Virus record (IMG/VR): IMGVR_UViG_3300020438_000012
Location: 38,474 to 102,473 of that record
Length of the DNA: 64,000 nt
Reading direction: 5' to 3' (one strand)
Origin: a virus
The notes under the pieces were generated by a model, which saw only the letters and a program-made list of their open reading frames with translations, searched no databases and had not been told where the DNA came from. The position numbers and the translations under genes are program-made. Below are positions 50,667 through 58,557 of this stretch, piece after piece (the stretch's first letter is position 1; each line of letters opens with the position of its first letter).

Positions 50667-50828
50667 ATGAAAAACTTTGAATTTGACAAATTTATGAATG
50701 ACATTGAGAAGCGAGAAAAGCCAATCAGTGAAATCAAAAAGGCTCCAGAAACACCTCAGGAGTATCTTCACCGCCGCTACCGAGAAGACTACCGTCACAG
50801 GATGAAGGTAAAGGTTGACAAAAAATGA
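50667..50828 (+). CDS. Very small charged protein
   Basis: A 53-residue open frame (MKNFEFDKFMNDIEKREKPI ... YREDYRHRMKVKVDKK) with ATACTTAG and GGGTGAAAG before its ATG. Its TGA overlaps the next ATG (ATGA), as real neighbours do here. It is helical and charged. Function unknown. Confidence 0.6.
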   Translation: MKNFEFDKFMNDIEKREKPISEIKKAPETPQEYLHRRYREDYRHRMKVKVDKK

Positions 50829-51337
50829 ATACTAGAAAAGCAAAGCTGCTTAAGCGACTTATATCTGAGGCAACTGACGAGCGGTCTATACAAAAGAAAT
50901 TTTCAAGAGATCAAAAGCCGTTTAGACTTCGGAGAAAAAAGACAACATCAGAAATGCAAGAGCATGATGATGAAAAAGAAAGCGAAGCAATTGATACGCC
51001 GTCGTACGCAAGAGTCATTGACAAGCTCAACCTCATGCGAAGTGGTAAGTCAGTGAAGGACAAAGAAGTTTCTGCTCAAGTCAAAAAGTACTTTAACTCC
51101 TTAAGTGGCCCAGAACGTACTGCATTGTTTGCTTACCTTGATGCTCTAACGGAAATTATGTCCGGTGGAGAAGACGCATCCAAGGTTGAAGACCCATCCG
51201 AAGACCCCTACTTCCTAACCATTGACCGTAAAGGCGGCGGTGCAAAGAAGCAGCAAAAAAAGCAGAAGCCTTCCGGAAAGAAAAAGTCTCCTGAAGTTGA
51301 TAAAGCCAAGGGTGCGGCGATCGTCGTAGGACAGTAG
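50825..51337 (+). CDS. Leader-like basic protein
   Basis: A 170-residue protein beginning MNTRKAKLLKRLISEATDER; LISE-Ala at 12-16 fits the (L/I)xE pattern. Residues 20-50 are basic, the middle is helical (VSAQVKKYFNSLSGPERTAL), and the end is a Lys-rich tail (KKQQKKQKPSGKKK). This resembles internal head proteins that bind DNA. Inference only. Confidence 0.68.
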   Translation: MNTRKAKLLKRLISEATDERSIQKKFSRDQKPFRLRRKKTTSEMQEHDDEKESEAIDTPSYARVIDKLNLMRSGKSVKDKEVSAQVKKYFNSLSGPERTALFAYLDALTEIMSGGEDASKVEDPSEDPYFLTIDRKGGGAKKQQKKQKPSGKKKSPEVDKAKGAAIVVGQ

Positions 51338-51338
51338 A

Positions 51339-52298
51339 ATGCAAAAGCCAGACGTAATTGAAGAACTGTTTAAGCTTAGCGACATTAAAGGTGGACTGGA
51401 AAATGCTAGAGATGTCACCAAGGTTGTTGCCGGCAGCTTTTTGCAAATGGTCAGAGAGTTAGCACTGCCATTTAGAATTGCATTTAGTCTAGGCGATGAT
51501 GAAAAGCTGAAGAAAACAATTGACAATTATAAAAAAGCAACTGAAGATTACAATTCCAACACAAGGCGAGACTTGAGAGCACTGGGTGCATTCGAGGTTG
51601 ATCCGGATCAATTGATTTACAATCCTATTGGTTTTTTTCTAACGCTACCAATGAACTCTTATAGGTTCATGATGGATGATCCGGGAGCAGACGATCTTCC
51701 TCCTTTTCTTGAAAAAACCCTGAGAGACATGAGTGGGGATACCAAGGAGCTAAGGAAAGGGTTATCGGCTCTAGAGAAAATATTCTTTGAATCAAAAAAT
51801 TCTGTTGAAATTCTCATCTCTGAACAGAAAGTTCCTAAGGGCCTTACGGCAAAAGCAGTCGATGAGCTTCTTTCATTTTTTGGAATTGACGCTAAAAGCC
51901 AAAGAGACAAACACTTTGATACACTGATTGATATGCTAGAGCAGGGAAAAGCATCGATCGAACAAAGAACAAAGATCATCGAGATGATGAAAAAAGTTGA
52001 TAATGTCGAAACGCTAAAGTCACTTGTCAAAGCACTCAACGCTTCCGGGGCCAAAGTAGATGTTGGAAAAATTGATAAGCTGATCAAAGACTTTCAGGAA
52101 AATAGCCCTGAAAGTGACGATATCAAAGATCTAATGATTAGTTTAGTTAACTCCGGAGTTGCAGAACTTAAGTCAGACATTAAAAAGTTTCTTGACAGGG
52201 CTCCCGAAGAAGAAGATCTAAAGGCATCTGAAGATAGCAGAGCAGGTCAGGCGCTAAACATTATCAATCAAATCAAAAGTTTGGAATCTCGCATTTAA
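51339..52298 (+). CDS. Unknown all-helical protein
   Basis: A 319-residue protein starting 1 base after the previous stop. It is helical over nearly its full length (KLKKTIDNYKKATEDYNSNT; IEQRTKIIEMMKKVDNVETL; FLDRAPEEEDLKASEDSRAG). Residues 85-105 have a Tyr/Phe-rich turn (PIGFFLTLPMNSYRFMMDDP). No known family. It is probably made together with the preceding gene. Confidence 0.65.
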   Translation: MQKPDVIEELFKLSDIKGGLENARDVTKVVAGSFLQMVRELALPFRIAFSLGDDEKLKKTIDNYKKATEDYNSNTRRDLRALGAFEVDPDQLIYNPIGFFLTLPMNSYRFMMDDPGADDLPPFLEKTLRDMSGDTKELRKGLSALEKIFFESKNSVEILISEQKVPKGLTAKAVDELLSFFGIDAKSQRDKHFDTLIDMLEQGKASIEQRTKIIEMMKKVDNVETLKSLVKALNASGAKVDVGKIDKLIKDFQENSPESDDIKDLMISLVNSGVAELKSDIKKFLDRAPEEEDLKASEDSRAGQALNIINQIKSLESRI

Positions 52299-52346
52299 CC
52301 TTTTTATGTTTTTGCTTTATTATTGAGCAACACTTGAGAGGAAAAG

Positions 52347-52697
52347 ATGAGTAGCAATTGGATTCCAGAGTTTTGTTATGAAGAAGACCAGGAAGGAATA
52401 ACATCAAATATTCCGTTTGTACCGGTTCCCAAAGACGAACAGATGCCTGGTTTTATTTTTGTGTTTGAGTCAAGAGAAACTGGCGAGTTTGAACCAGGGG
52501 CTGAAGGCGAAGAGCTTCCAGTTACCGAGATGATCCTTCACCAATATGCAGATATGCAAACCCTGAAGGAGAGATTAAGTCCGATTGAATTTGACAATGT
52601 CAGATTTGCGCTAGGCCTAGAACCTCTCAGCGTTGCTGCAGCGAAGGGAAAACAAATTACTGCCAACGTTAGAGACGTCGTTTCTCCTCAGCAATAG
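52347..52697 (+). CDS. Small acidic protein
   Basis: A 116-residue acidic protein with GAGAGG before the ATG. FCYEEDQEGITSNIPFVPVP, GFIFVFESRETGEFEPG and LKERLSPIEFDNVRFALGLE suggest a small mixed fold. No family recognised. Confidence 0.65.
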   Translation: MSSNWIPEFCYEEDQEGITSNIPFVPVPKDEQMPGFIFVFESRETGEFEPGAEGEELPVTEMILHQYADMQTLKERLSPIEFDNVRFALGLEPLSVAAAKGKQITANVRDVVSPQQ

Positions 52698-52698
52698 C

Positions 52699-52726
52699 TG
52701 TAAACTGCACTAATGACTGATATACT
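52699..52726 (+). promoter_or_regulatory. Promoter TGTAAA-N16-TGA-TATACT before nuclease gene
   Basis: TGTAAA (52699-52704) is 16 bases before TATACT (52721-52726), with a TGn extended -10 (52718). GGAGGT and ATG 52742 follow. Confidence 0.6.
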
Positions 52727-52741
52727 CATACTGGAGGTTTG

Positions 52742-53536
52742 ATGTATATCAGTCGAAACCAAACAGAGAACGCAGTTAAGAACATGCAGCAGTTTTATAG
52801 TTCCCTAAGGAAAGTCTACGCCGACTCTGGCATGAACGTCGAAGAAGATCTTGGGCGAAGGAATATTTTGATGTCAGGTCCTCAGGAATACTATTTTGCA
52901 GAGCAAATTAAAAGTAACTTTCCAAACGCTTACAACAATGGAAAGACAGGGGAGCCTGACATTGTGATTCCTGAGATTTCAAAGAATCTTGAATGTAAGC
53001 TTACGACCCGTCATCGATCAGGCGCATTAAGCTTTCAATCAGATTCAATGACCTTTGAAGGCAATAAGGATGGCGTAGATTTTCTATATGTTGTTGCAGA
53101 CGATTACTTTGAAAAATTTGCCGTCCTTCACTTTGAGGGATTGGTAAGAGATGATTTTCATGTAGAGTCACCTGGTGCCCGTGGAAGAGTTCGCATGAAG
53201 AAGCATGTTGCAATGGATAAGTGCAATGTTCTTATGGGCAACGTAGTTGATCGCCGCAACGAATTTATTTCGCAGTACGAAGTCGAACTCAACTCTGTTT
53301 CTCAAAGTCGCGCAGAAAGAATTGCAAGCCTGAATAGCAGGTTGACTAAGGAAACTCCAGCTAAAGCAAACAAGACGGTTAAGATTATCAATCGCGAGCT
53401 AGTTAGGTTCTCAAAGAAAATGAATAGAATCAACGAAAAGATTTCGTTGTGGAAGTCAAAGAATCCTAGTTACACAGTGGTTCTTGAAAATATTGATGGA
53501 GATAACATATGTCAAAATTCAACTTACGCGGCGTGA
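52742..53536 (+). CDS. PD-(D/E)XK nuclease, restriction-endonuclease-like
   Basis: A 264-residue protein from ATG 52742 after GGAGGT. TGEPDIVIPEISKNLECKL (near residues 68-86) gives the Asp ... Glu-x-Lys active site of the restriction-endonuclease fold. The part before it (GPQEYYFAEQIKSNFPN) holds a helix often seen in type II enzymes. The last 70 residues are a long basic coiled coil. No methyltransferase is next to it. It might degrade host or rival DNA, with phage DNA protected by base modification, or act as a homing or repair nuclease. Confidence 0.65.
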   Translation: MYISRNQTENAVKNMQQFYSSLRKVYADSGMNVEEDLGRRNILMSGPQEYYFAEQIKSNFPNAYNNGKTGEPDIVIPEISKNLECKLTTRHRSGALSFQSDSMTFEGNKDGVDFLYVVADDYFEKFAVLHFEGLVRDDFHVESPGARGRVRMKKHVAMDKCNVLMGNVVDRRNEFISQYEVELNSVSQSRAERIASLNSRLTKETPAKANKTVKIINRELVRFSKKMNRINEKISLWKSKNPSYTVVLENIDGDNICQNSTYAA

Positions 53537-53739
53537 TACGCCAAGAAATAGTTCGCTCGCTTGAACAGCGTGGAGATTCTTCCGCAAGGTTTGAAATTTC
53601 TAGACTTCAGAAGTCTAAAAGTCTTTCTGATGCTTTTGGTTTTGCAGGTCCAGGTTTTCAGAGTTCGAACAACCGAGGCTCGACTTCAATCGGTGCAGGT
53701 GGAACGAAAGGTTTTGTAGGTCCAGGATTTAAAAAGTAG
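53509..53739 (+). CDS. Small Gly/Phe-rich-tailed protein
   Basis: A 76-residue protein overlapping the nuclease gene by 28 bases. The N-terminus is a basic helix (MSKFNLRGVIRQEIVRSLEQ), the tail has two GPGF repeats (FGFAGPGFQSS and GFVGPGFKK). The layout (basic helix plus tail) is like the leader proteins but no clear (L/I)xE is present. Unknown function. Confidence 0.6.
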   Translation: MSKFNLRGVIRQEIVRSLEQRGDSSARFEISRLQKSKSLSDAFGFAGPGFQSSNNRGSTSIGAGGTKGFVGPGFKK

Positions 53740-53748
53740 GAGTTACTA

Positions 53749-54102
53749 ATGAATGTAGGCGATGTTGCATATGTTAGAGTTACCGCTAGAGGCGGCAGTG
53801 AACAGCTTATGCCAATTAAGGTTGCGGAAAAGATTGTTCGTGAAACTCTGGAAGGAAAAATTATTTCCTACGTGGTTAGATCTCCGACAGGGGAAGACTA
53901 CGAGCTAGATCCAGAAAGGGAAGAGTACTTTACGGGAATTAAAGCAGCAGAAGATACGATCACTAACGAAGCAATGGTCAAGATTGATAAGATCATCTCT
54001 CAGGCAAAAAGACTTGAACAAAAGTACTTTGGTCGTGATATTATAAAGCATGAACCAATACCTGATGTGAGTGACAATGACCAAGACGATACTGCTGCTT
54101 GA
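53749..54102 (+). CDS. Small unknown protein
   Basis: A 117-residue protein with AGGAG before the ATG. Residues 1-60 look like a small beta barrel (MNVGDVAYVRVTARGGSEQL, ISYVVRSPTGEDYELDPE). Residues 65-117 are helical and acidic. It overlaps the next gene. No family recognised. Confidence 0.65.
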   Translation: MNVGDVAYVRVTARGGSEQLMPIKVAEKIVRETLEGKIISYVVRSPTGEDYELDPEREEYFTGIKAAEDTITNEAMVKIDKIISQAKRLEQKYFGRDIIKHEPIPDVSDNDQDDTAA

Positions 54103-54886
54103 TGGTGCAAACTTAATGCAACGAGCTCGTTTCTCCAGTAGGAGGAACTTGGGAGATAGGGACAATGCAATTGTCTATGCATTCTTCAGGTCTCTTCGAC
54201 CTCTCGTTGAGAAGTTTAGTCCATCAAAGATTGTCCTAGCTCTCGAGGGCCGTCCAGTCAAAAGACTGCAGGCTCACGAAGGCTACAAGGCAACGAGAGT
54301 TTTTGACTCTTCAGACAACTATGGTGAGCAGCGTAAGAAGATTCTAGACTTGTTGAAGAGTATGCCAATCGAGGTTGTACGACACCCTGAACGTGAAGCA
54401 GACGACGTCATTGGTCACTATGCTCTTTCAGGTGATTGGGATCGCAGAGTCGTTATTTCAAGTGACACCGACTTCCTTCAGTTGCTAAATCAAGATTCTC
54501 GTTGCGAATTGTATAATCCGATTGCAAAGAAGTTTCGAGAAACGCCATGCGATGACTATGTTAGCTGGAAAGCTCTCGTCGGAGATAAGTCAGATAACAT
54601 TGAAGGCTTCAGGGGAGTAGGGAACAAGACTGCCTTGAAGCTTTTGAACTCACCCGAGAAGCTTCATCAGTTCCTCTCTGACAAAGATGGTCACGAAAAG
54701 TACGAGCTCAATCGCACCCTCATTCAGTTTGAACACCTGGACGAATCCGATGTGGAAGTTAGTCAAGGAAAAACAAACTGGGATACATTGCGCGATGCTT
54801 TTCGTGACCTAGGGTTTTGGTCGATGGTAAACAACACGGCTTGGACCAATTATACTACAACATTCAAAGGAGTTTTAAATGATTGA
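54077..54886 (+). CDS. 5'-3' exonuclease / flap endonuclease, copy 2
   Basis: About 269 residues from ATG 54077 (GTG 54071 also possible). The FEN/T4 RNase H/5'-exonuclease motifs are ILLLDGANLMQRAR, PEREADDVIGHYAL, RRVVISSDTDFLQLL and VGDKSDNIEGFRGVGNKTAL. It is only distantly similar to the FEN-type gene at 32586. One copy may be the primer-removing enzyme and the other a recombination or repair enzyme; which is which cannot be told from the sequence. Confidence 0.87.
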   Translation: MTKTILLLDGANLMQRARFSSRRNLGDRDNAIVYAFFRSLRPLVEKFSPSKIVLALEGRPVKRLQAHEGYKATRVFDSSDNYGEQRKKILDLLKSMPIEVVRHPEREADDVIGHYALSGDWDRRVVISSDTDFLQLLNQDSRCELYNPIAKKFRETPCDDYVSWKALVGDKSDNIEGFRGVGNKTALKLLNSPEKLHQFLSDKDGHEKYELNRTLIQFEHLDESDVEVSQGKTNWDTLRDAFRDLGFWSMVNNTAWTNYTTTFKGVLND

Positions 54887-55064
54887 ACAACCTCTAAACG
54901 ACAGTGTCCAGCATGATCTACGTGCAAAGGGCATTCTTTCTGAAAATGAGATTGCGGTTAAAGCCGGAGACCTTCACGTTGCACAAAACGTTGTTACCGG
55001 AGATCGCCGAGTCATTACAGTTATTGAATCTGTTACAGAGACTAAGCAAGTCCTGAGGGGATAA
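54879..55064 (+). CDS. Small protein before GroEL
   Basis: A 61-residue protein with AAAGGAG, overlapping the FEN stop and the GroEL start. [20 protein letters not shown] and [18 protein letters not shown] look like a tiny beta domain. It sits where groES would be, but it lacks the GroES mobile loop and length (about 97). Whether it helps the chaperonin is unknown. Confidence 0.6.
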   Translation: MIEQPLNDSVQHDLRAKGILSENEIAVKAGDLHVAQNVVTGDRRVITVIESVTETKQVLRG

Positions 55065-56662
55065 TGTCTAGACAAGACCGCGTCGTTGAGTTTGACACCT
55101 CTGCACGACGAAAAATGCTTGATGGGATTAATGTCCTTGCTGGTGCCGTAAGGGTAACCATGGGACCTCGTGGTCGCAACGTGGTAATTGAGCAGGACCA
55201 CGGTCCTCCAGTTCTTACAAAGGACGGCGTGACCGTTGCTAAGGCGTTAAACCTAAGAGATCAATATCCAGATCTAGGCGTACAGCTTGTTAAGGAGGCG
55301 GCAGGTAGAACTGCTGAGGTTGCTGGAGATGGTACGACAACAGCAACCGTACTAGCTCAAGCACTTTGTAATGAAGGTATGAGGGCATTAGAAGCTGGGT
55401 ATGACTATGCAGACCTTAAGAGGGGAATGATTTGGGCACATTCCTGGATTAATAACTCTCTTCAGGAAATGTCAACACCAGTAAGCAATAGCGATCAGAT
55501 TTCAAATGTTGCACTTATCAGTGCAAATGGTGAAGAAGATATTTCTAAGATTATCGTTGAAGCGATTGAAGCCGTTGGTCCCGATGGCCCGGTTACTGTT
55601 GAAGAAGCAAGGGGCTTTAAGAGTTCTCTTGAAGTAATTGACGGTACAGAGATCGATCGTGGTTACCTATCTCCCTATTTTGCCGATGATCAACAGCGTA
55701 TGATCTGTACACTGGAAAACCCTAGGGTCTTAATTGTAAACAAGACTATTGAAACACTGCAGGAAATTGTTCCGATTCTAGAAAAGATTCACTCTTCTTC
55801 ATCCCCGCTTTTGATTGTGGCCGATGGCATTGAGGGTGAAGCACTTCAGATGCTTGTCTTGAATAGAATGAAGAACGTTCTAAAGGTTTGTGCAATTGCA
55901 TCGCCAGAGTTCGGGCAAGGCAGGATCAATGCACTTGATGACCTTGCTTTCCTTTTAGGGACTCGGGTTTTTGGTGCAGCAGACATCGATGATTTAAAAG
56001 ACGCGTCTATTGAGGATTTAGGAACCTGTTCCAAGGCTGTGATTCATCGCCGTAGAAGTATCTTTATTGGAACTAACGCTGATAGTGATGATACTGCTGA
56101 AAGGATTTCAGAACTAAAGTCTCAAACAGAAGACCCTAGTATTTCTGATGACCACAAGAACGTGTTGCTTCGTAGGGTAAGGCGTCTGTCTTCCGGAATC
56201 TGTGTTCTGCGTGTCGGCGGAAGCACTCAGATAGAACTTCAGGAAAGAAAGGATCGCGTCGACGACGCTCTTCATGCAACACGGGCAGCAGTTGTTTCTG
56301 GAATTCTTCCGGGTGGTGGATCAGCACTAGCAAAAGCATCCAAAGGTCTAAAGGTTCCTAAGAACAGTTCAGGTAGCTTTAGGGTTGGTGTCGAGGTTGT
56401 TTCTCGTGCATGTACAGCTCCCTTGAGGCAGATTATTGAAAACGCCGGCGGAGTTCCAGACATTGTTATTCAGAAAGTTTTGCGCTCAAGGAATGCAGAA
56501 TATGGATACGATGCAAGGAACGAGCGATATTGCAATATGGTAGAGTCAGGAATCATTGACCCTACACTGGTTGCTACATCTGCTTTAGAGAATGCCGTGT
56601 CTGTTTCTGTAAACTTCCTATCCGTTGGTGCAGCAATGATTTCCGATGAAGGCGAAATCTGA
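55064..56662 (+). CDS. groEL: GroEL-type chaperonin
   Basis: A 532-residue group I chaperonin (E. coli 548). Conserved: [38 protein letters not shown] (ATP site, Asp87), [10 protein letters not shown] and ENPRVLIV in the apical domain, [12 protein letters not shown] with the ATPase Asp398 and ILPGGGSAL. So the ATPase looks intact. The C-terminal Gly-Gly-Met tail is missing (ends ISDEGEI). It may fold the phage capsid or tail proteins. GroES is not found in the window, so it would need the host GroES or none. Confidence 0.96.
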   Translation: MSRQDRVVEFDTSARRKMLDGINVLAGAVRVTMGPRGRNVVIEQDHGPPVLTKDGVTVAKALNLRDQYPDLGVQLVKEAAGRTAEVAGDGTTTATVLAQALCNEGMRALEAGYDYADLKRGMIWAHSWINNSLQEMSTPVSNSDQISNVALISANGEEDISKIIVEAIEAVGPDGPVTVEEARGFKSSLEVIDGTEIDRGYLSPYFADDQQRMICTLENPRVLIVNKTIETLQEIVPILEKIHSSSSPLLIVADGIEGEALQMLVLNRMKNVLKVCAIASPEFGQGRINALDDLAFLLGTRVFGAADIDDLKDASIEDLGTCSKAVIHRRRSIFIGTNADSDDTAERISELKSQTEDPSISDDHKNVLLRRVRRLSSGICVLRVGGSTQIELQERKDRVDDALHATRAAVVSGILPGGGSALAKASKGLKVPKNSSGSFRVGVEVVSRACTAPLRQIIENAGGVPDIVIQKVLRSRNAEYGYDARNERYCNMVESGIIDPTLVATSALENAVSVSVNFLSVGAAMISDEGEI

Positions 56663-56663
56663 G

Positions 56664-56718
56664 TGTAAACCCAGGGTTCCTGTGGTATAATAACAAAGTG
56701 AGCGGATAACTGTTCACT
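56664..56718 (+). promoter_or_regulatory. Strong promoter with lac-operator-like palindrome
   Basis: TGTAAA (56664-56669), 16 bases, then TGG-TATAAT (56683-56691), an extended -10. Six bases later is GTGAGCGGATAAC (56698-56710), identical over 13 bases to one side of lacO1. It lies in an imperfect palindrome with arms AGTGA/TCACT (56697-56701, 56714-56718). This would be the start region for the gene pair leading to the sigma factor. It looks like a repressible promoter. Confidence 0.7.
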
Positions 56719-56763
56719 CTTTAAATTATGTGACTACATTAATAAAGTAAGTCGAGGTTGAAA

Positions 56764-56994
56764 TTGCGTAACAAGTCTTTGCCACTCGATACATACGAGC
56801 TCGCAGTCATGGATGAAAGCGTCCTTCGAAGCATGCTCGGTAGTGTTCGCCGAGCACTTGGTCGTACAAAGGATCGTAGCATCCGCCAGGGCCTAGAGCT
56901 AAATGCCTGCTATCTCTATCGTGAGATTGAGATTCGTGAGAATCGACGAAAAGCACATCAACAATGGATTTCAAAAAGAAAGGGAGTAGCATGA
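56764..56994 (+). CDS. Small basic protein before sigma factor
   Basis: About 76 residues from TTG 56764 (GAGG at 56752 gives better spacing than for TTG 56758). LDTYELAVMDESVLRSMLGS and VRRALGRTKDRSIRQGLELN, then CYLYREIEIRENRRKAHQQW are basic helices. The stop overlaps the sigma ATG (ATGA), so translation is coupled. Function unknown, possibly regulatory. Confidence 0.65.
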   Translation: MRNKSLPLDTYELAVMDESVLRSMLGSVRRALGRTKDRSIRQGLELNACYLYREIEIRENRRKAHQQWISKRKGVA

Positions 56995-57725
56995 GTTTAA
57001 CCTCTTATTTCAGTAATGTCGGTAGTCACAAACTGCTGACGAGAGAAGAGGAAGTAGAACTAGCCAAGAGGATTAAGGCTGGCGATAAGTCGGCACGAGA
57101 CCAAATGGTCTCAGCAAATCTTCGGTTGGCGGTTTCTATTGCCAAGAAGTATCAAAATCGTGGTTCTGATTTTGAAGACCTTATTCAAGAGTCGAATATC
57201 GGCTTGATGAAGGCGGTTGATCGGTTTGATCATACGCGGGGTTTTAAGTTTTCAACGTATGCCGTATGGTGGATTCGTCAAGCCGTATTGAAGCATATTG
57301 GAAACCACAAGACAGACGTGAGGATTCCTTCCCACCTTCGACTGATTGCATGGAAAGCAAACCAGTATGAGAAGGAATATGAAGAAGAGTTCGGCATTCT
57401 TCCAACGGCTGATGAACTGGCCGCTGCACTAGACGTTAGTGTAAAGCTACTTCGCCGAGTCCGCGCCATGCATCATGGCTTCGTGTCTCTTGATGCAGAG
57501 GTTGGTTCAGAGGATGGCTCTCGTAAACTTGGCGAGGTTATTCCTGATGAAAACATGATTGATCCAGCAACTGCACTTGACAGTGCAAAGATGCAGTCGA
57601 TTATTCGTAACGCCATGCGTAGTCTATCCCCTAGGGAAGAGGCAGTGTTACGCATGCGTTTTGGAATCGGACCTGATGATAGTGATCGAAAATACTTGGA
57701 GGAGCAGCAAAATGGGAATGCCTAA
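56991..57725 (+). CDS. Sigma-70 family factor without region 4.2
   Basis: A 244-residue RNA polymerase sigma factor from ATG 56991 after AAAGGGAG. Region 1.2: LLTREEEVELAKRIKAGD. Region 2: LRLAVSIAKKYQNRGSDFED, LIQESNIGLMKAVDRFD, FKFSTYAVWWIRQAV. Region 3: RIPSHLRLIAWK and LPTADELAAALDVS. Region 4.1: AMRSLSPREEAVLRMRFGIG. The protein then stops (EEQQNGNA) where the -35-binding HTH (4.2) should be. The next gene, overlapping by 14 bases, encodes an HTH that resembles region 4.2. So the sigma factor seems split in two. T4 late sigma gp55 also lacks region 4. Confidence 0.9.
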   Translation: MSLTSYFSNVGSHKLLTREEEVELAKRIKAGDKSARDQMVSANLRLAVSIAKKYQNRGSDFEDLIQESNIGLMKAVDRFDHTRGFKFSTYAVWWIRQAVLKHIGNHKTDVRIPSHLRLIAWKANQYEKEYEEEFGILPTADELAAALDVSVKLLRRVRAMHHGFVSLDAEVGSEDGSRKLGEVIPDENMIDPATALDSAKMQSIIRNAMRSLSPREEAVLRMRFGIGPDDSDRKYLEEQQNGNA

Positions 57726-57984
57726 CGGAAAGAAGTTTAATCACGGATACGGTTCAAAGGCCCCCGATGGAATTGGCTATCGGGAGATTGCAGAGCGAAT
57801 GACTGCATCTGGAGATAAGATGAATCATTCAACTGCCCGCAACGTTTGCCTAAGGGCTTTAGAAAAGATTGCCGTTCCTCTTTGCAATGCGTTCTCAGAT
57901 GAACTCGGCAGCGACCCGCAGGTCATTGCAAAGGATCCCAGGTTTCAAGAGAGTATGATCGCCATGCTCCGTGATATTTATTGA
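57712..57984 (+). CDS. HTH protein resembling sigma region 4.2
   Basis: A 90-residue protein from ATG 57712 with GGAGGAG; its start overlaps the sigma stop in another frame. DGIGYREIAERMTASGDKMN and HSTARNVCLRALEKIAVPL follow the sigma 4.2 pattern (hydrophobic-x-EIAE.., S/T-x-A-R, then ALEKI). The C-terminal 35 residues are helical. It may supply -35 recognition in trans, or act like a co-activator that takes the place of region 4. The similarity is by eye. Confidence 0.7.
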   Translation: MGMPNGKKFNHGYGSKAPDGIGYREIAERMTASGDKMNHSTARNVCLRALEKIAVPLCNAFSDELGSDPQVIAKDPRFQESMIAMLRDIY

Positions 57985-57988
57985 GGAA

Positions 57989-58270
57989 ATGTTTACTTTC
58001 CTGACAGACAGAATCGCTTCGGTCCGAGCACATACCTCACTTCTCGAGGCTTGTGACTGGGATGACGAGGTGGCTGAAAGAGTGGTGAAAGATCTAGACA
58101 GAAGTTTGGCATCATTTTCCGGTGCTTCACTTAGCGAACTGACTATCCATGTTAGAAAAGATCTTAGAGAAAAATATGATGACGAGATCGTAAAACAGGT
58201 TTTAGATCTCATGAAAGTAGAAGTTTCCATGGAAGTCAGGGAACTGCAAATTACTAGGGGTGAAGCATGA
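57989..58270 (+). CDS. Small helical protein
   Basis: About 93 residues from ATG 57989 (GTG 57971 gives a longer form). MFTFLTDRIASVRAHTSLLE and VVKDLDRSLASFSGASLSEL, then KYDDEIVKQVLDLMKVEVSM are helices. The stop overlaps the next ATG (ATGA). No family recognised. Confidence 0.6.
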   Translation: MFTFLTDRIASVRAHTSLLEACDWDDEVAERVVKDLDRSLASFSGASLSELTIHVRKDLREKYDDEIVKQVLDLMKVEVSMEVRELQITRGEA

Positions 58271-58557
58271 ATGTAAGTTGGGATTTTTTCTCGAAGCGTA
58301 GAAGAATTGATTTGAAAGACTTTGTATCAAAGTTTTCTTCGTATAACGAGATTTGTGAATGGTGCGAAGCAAAAGGTGTTAATCCTCCTTCAGAGGCAGC
58401 GGTCAAGGTAATTCTTAATCCGCCAAAGCCTAAACCGGTTAGGAAACCTAGGGTCGCAAAGCCTAAGGCCGTGACCAAAGCTACCAATAAAAATGAAAGC
58501 AGAAATGCCCCACCAGCAAATAAAACCGTGGTAGGAAAAAAGAAGTCGGATGTATAA
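58267..58557 (+). CDS. Small protein with Lys/Pro-rich tail
   Basis: A 96-residue protein. Residues 1-50 are ordered (DFVSKFSSYNEICEWCEAKG then VNPPSEAAVKVIL), residues 52-96 are a Lys/Pro/Ala-rich tail (NPPKPKPVRKPRVAKPK), probably nucleic-acid binding. It overlaps its neighbours. The family is not recognised. Confidence 0.65.
   Translation: MNVSWDFFSKRRRIDLKDFVSKFSSYNEICEWCEAKGVNPPSEAAVKVILNPPKPKPVRKPRVAKPKAVTKATNKNESRNAPPANKTVVGKKKSDV

Noticed and set aside
55064-56662. A groESL pair
   Set aside because: The 61-residue protein before GroEL is too short and lacks the mobile loop and typical strands of GroES.
56698-56710. Cloning-vector contamination at the lac-operator-like site
   Set aside because: Only 13 bases match and both sides are phage-like sequence running into phage genes without a break.
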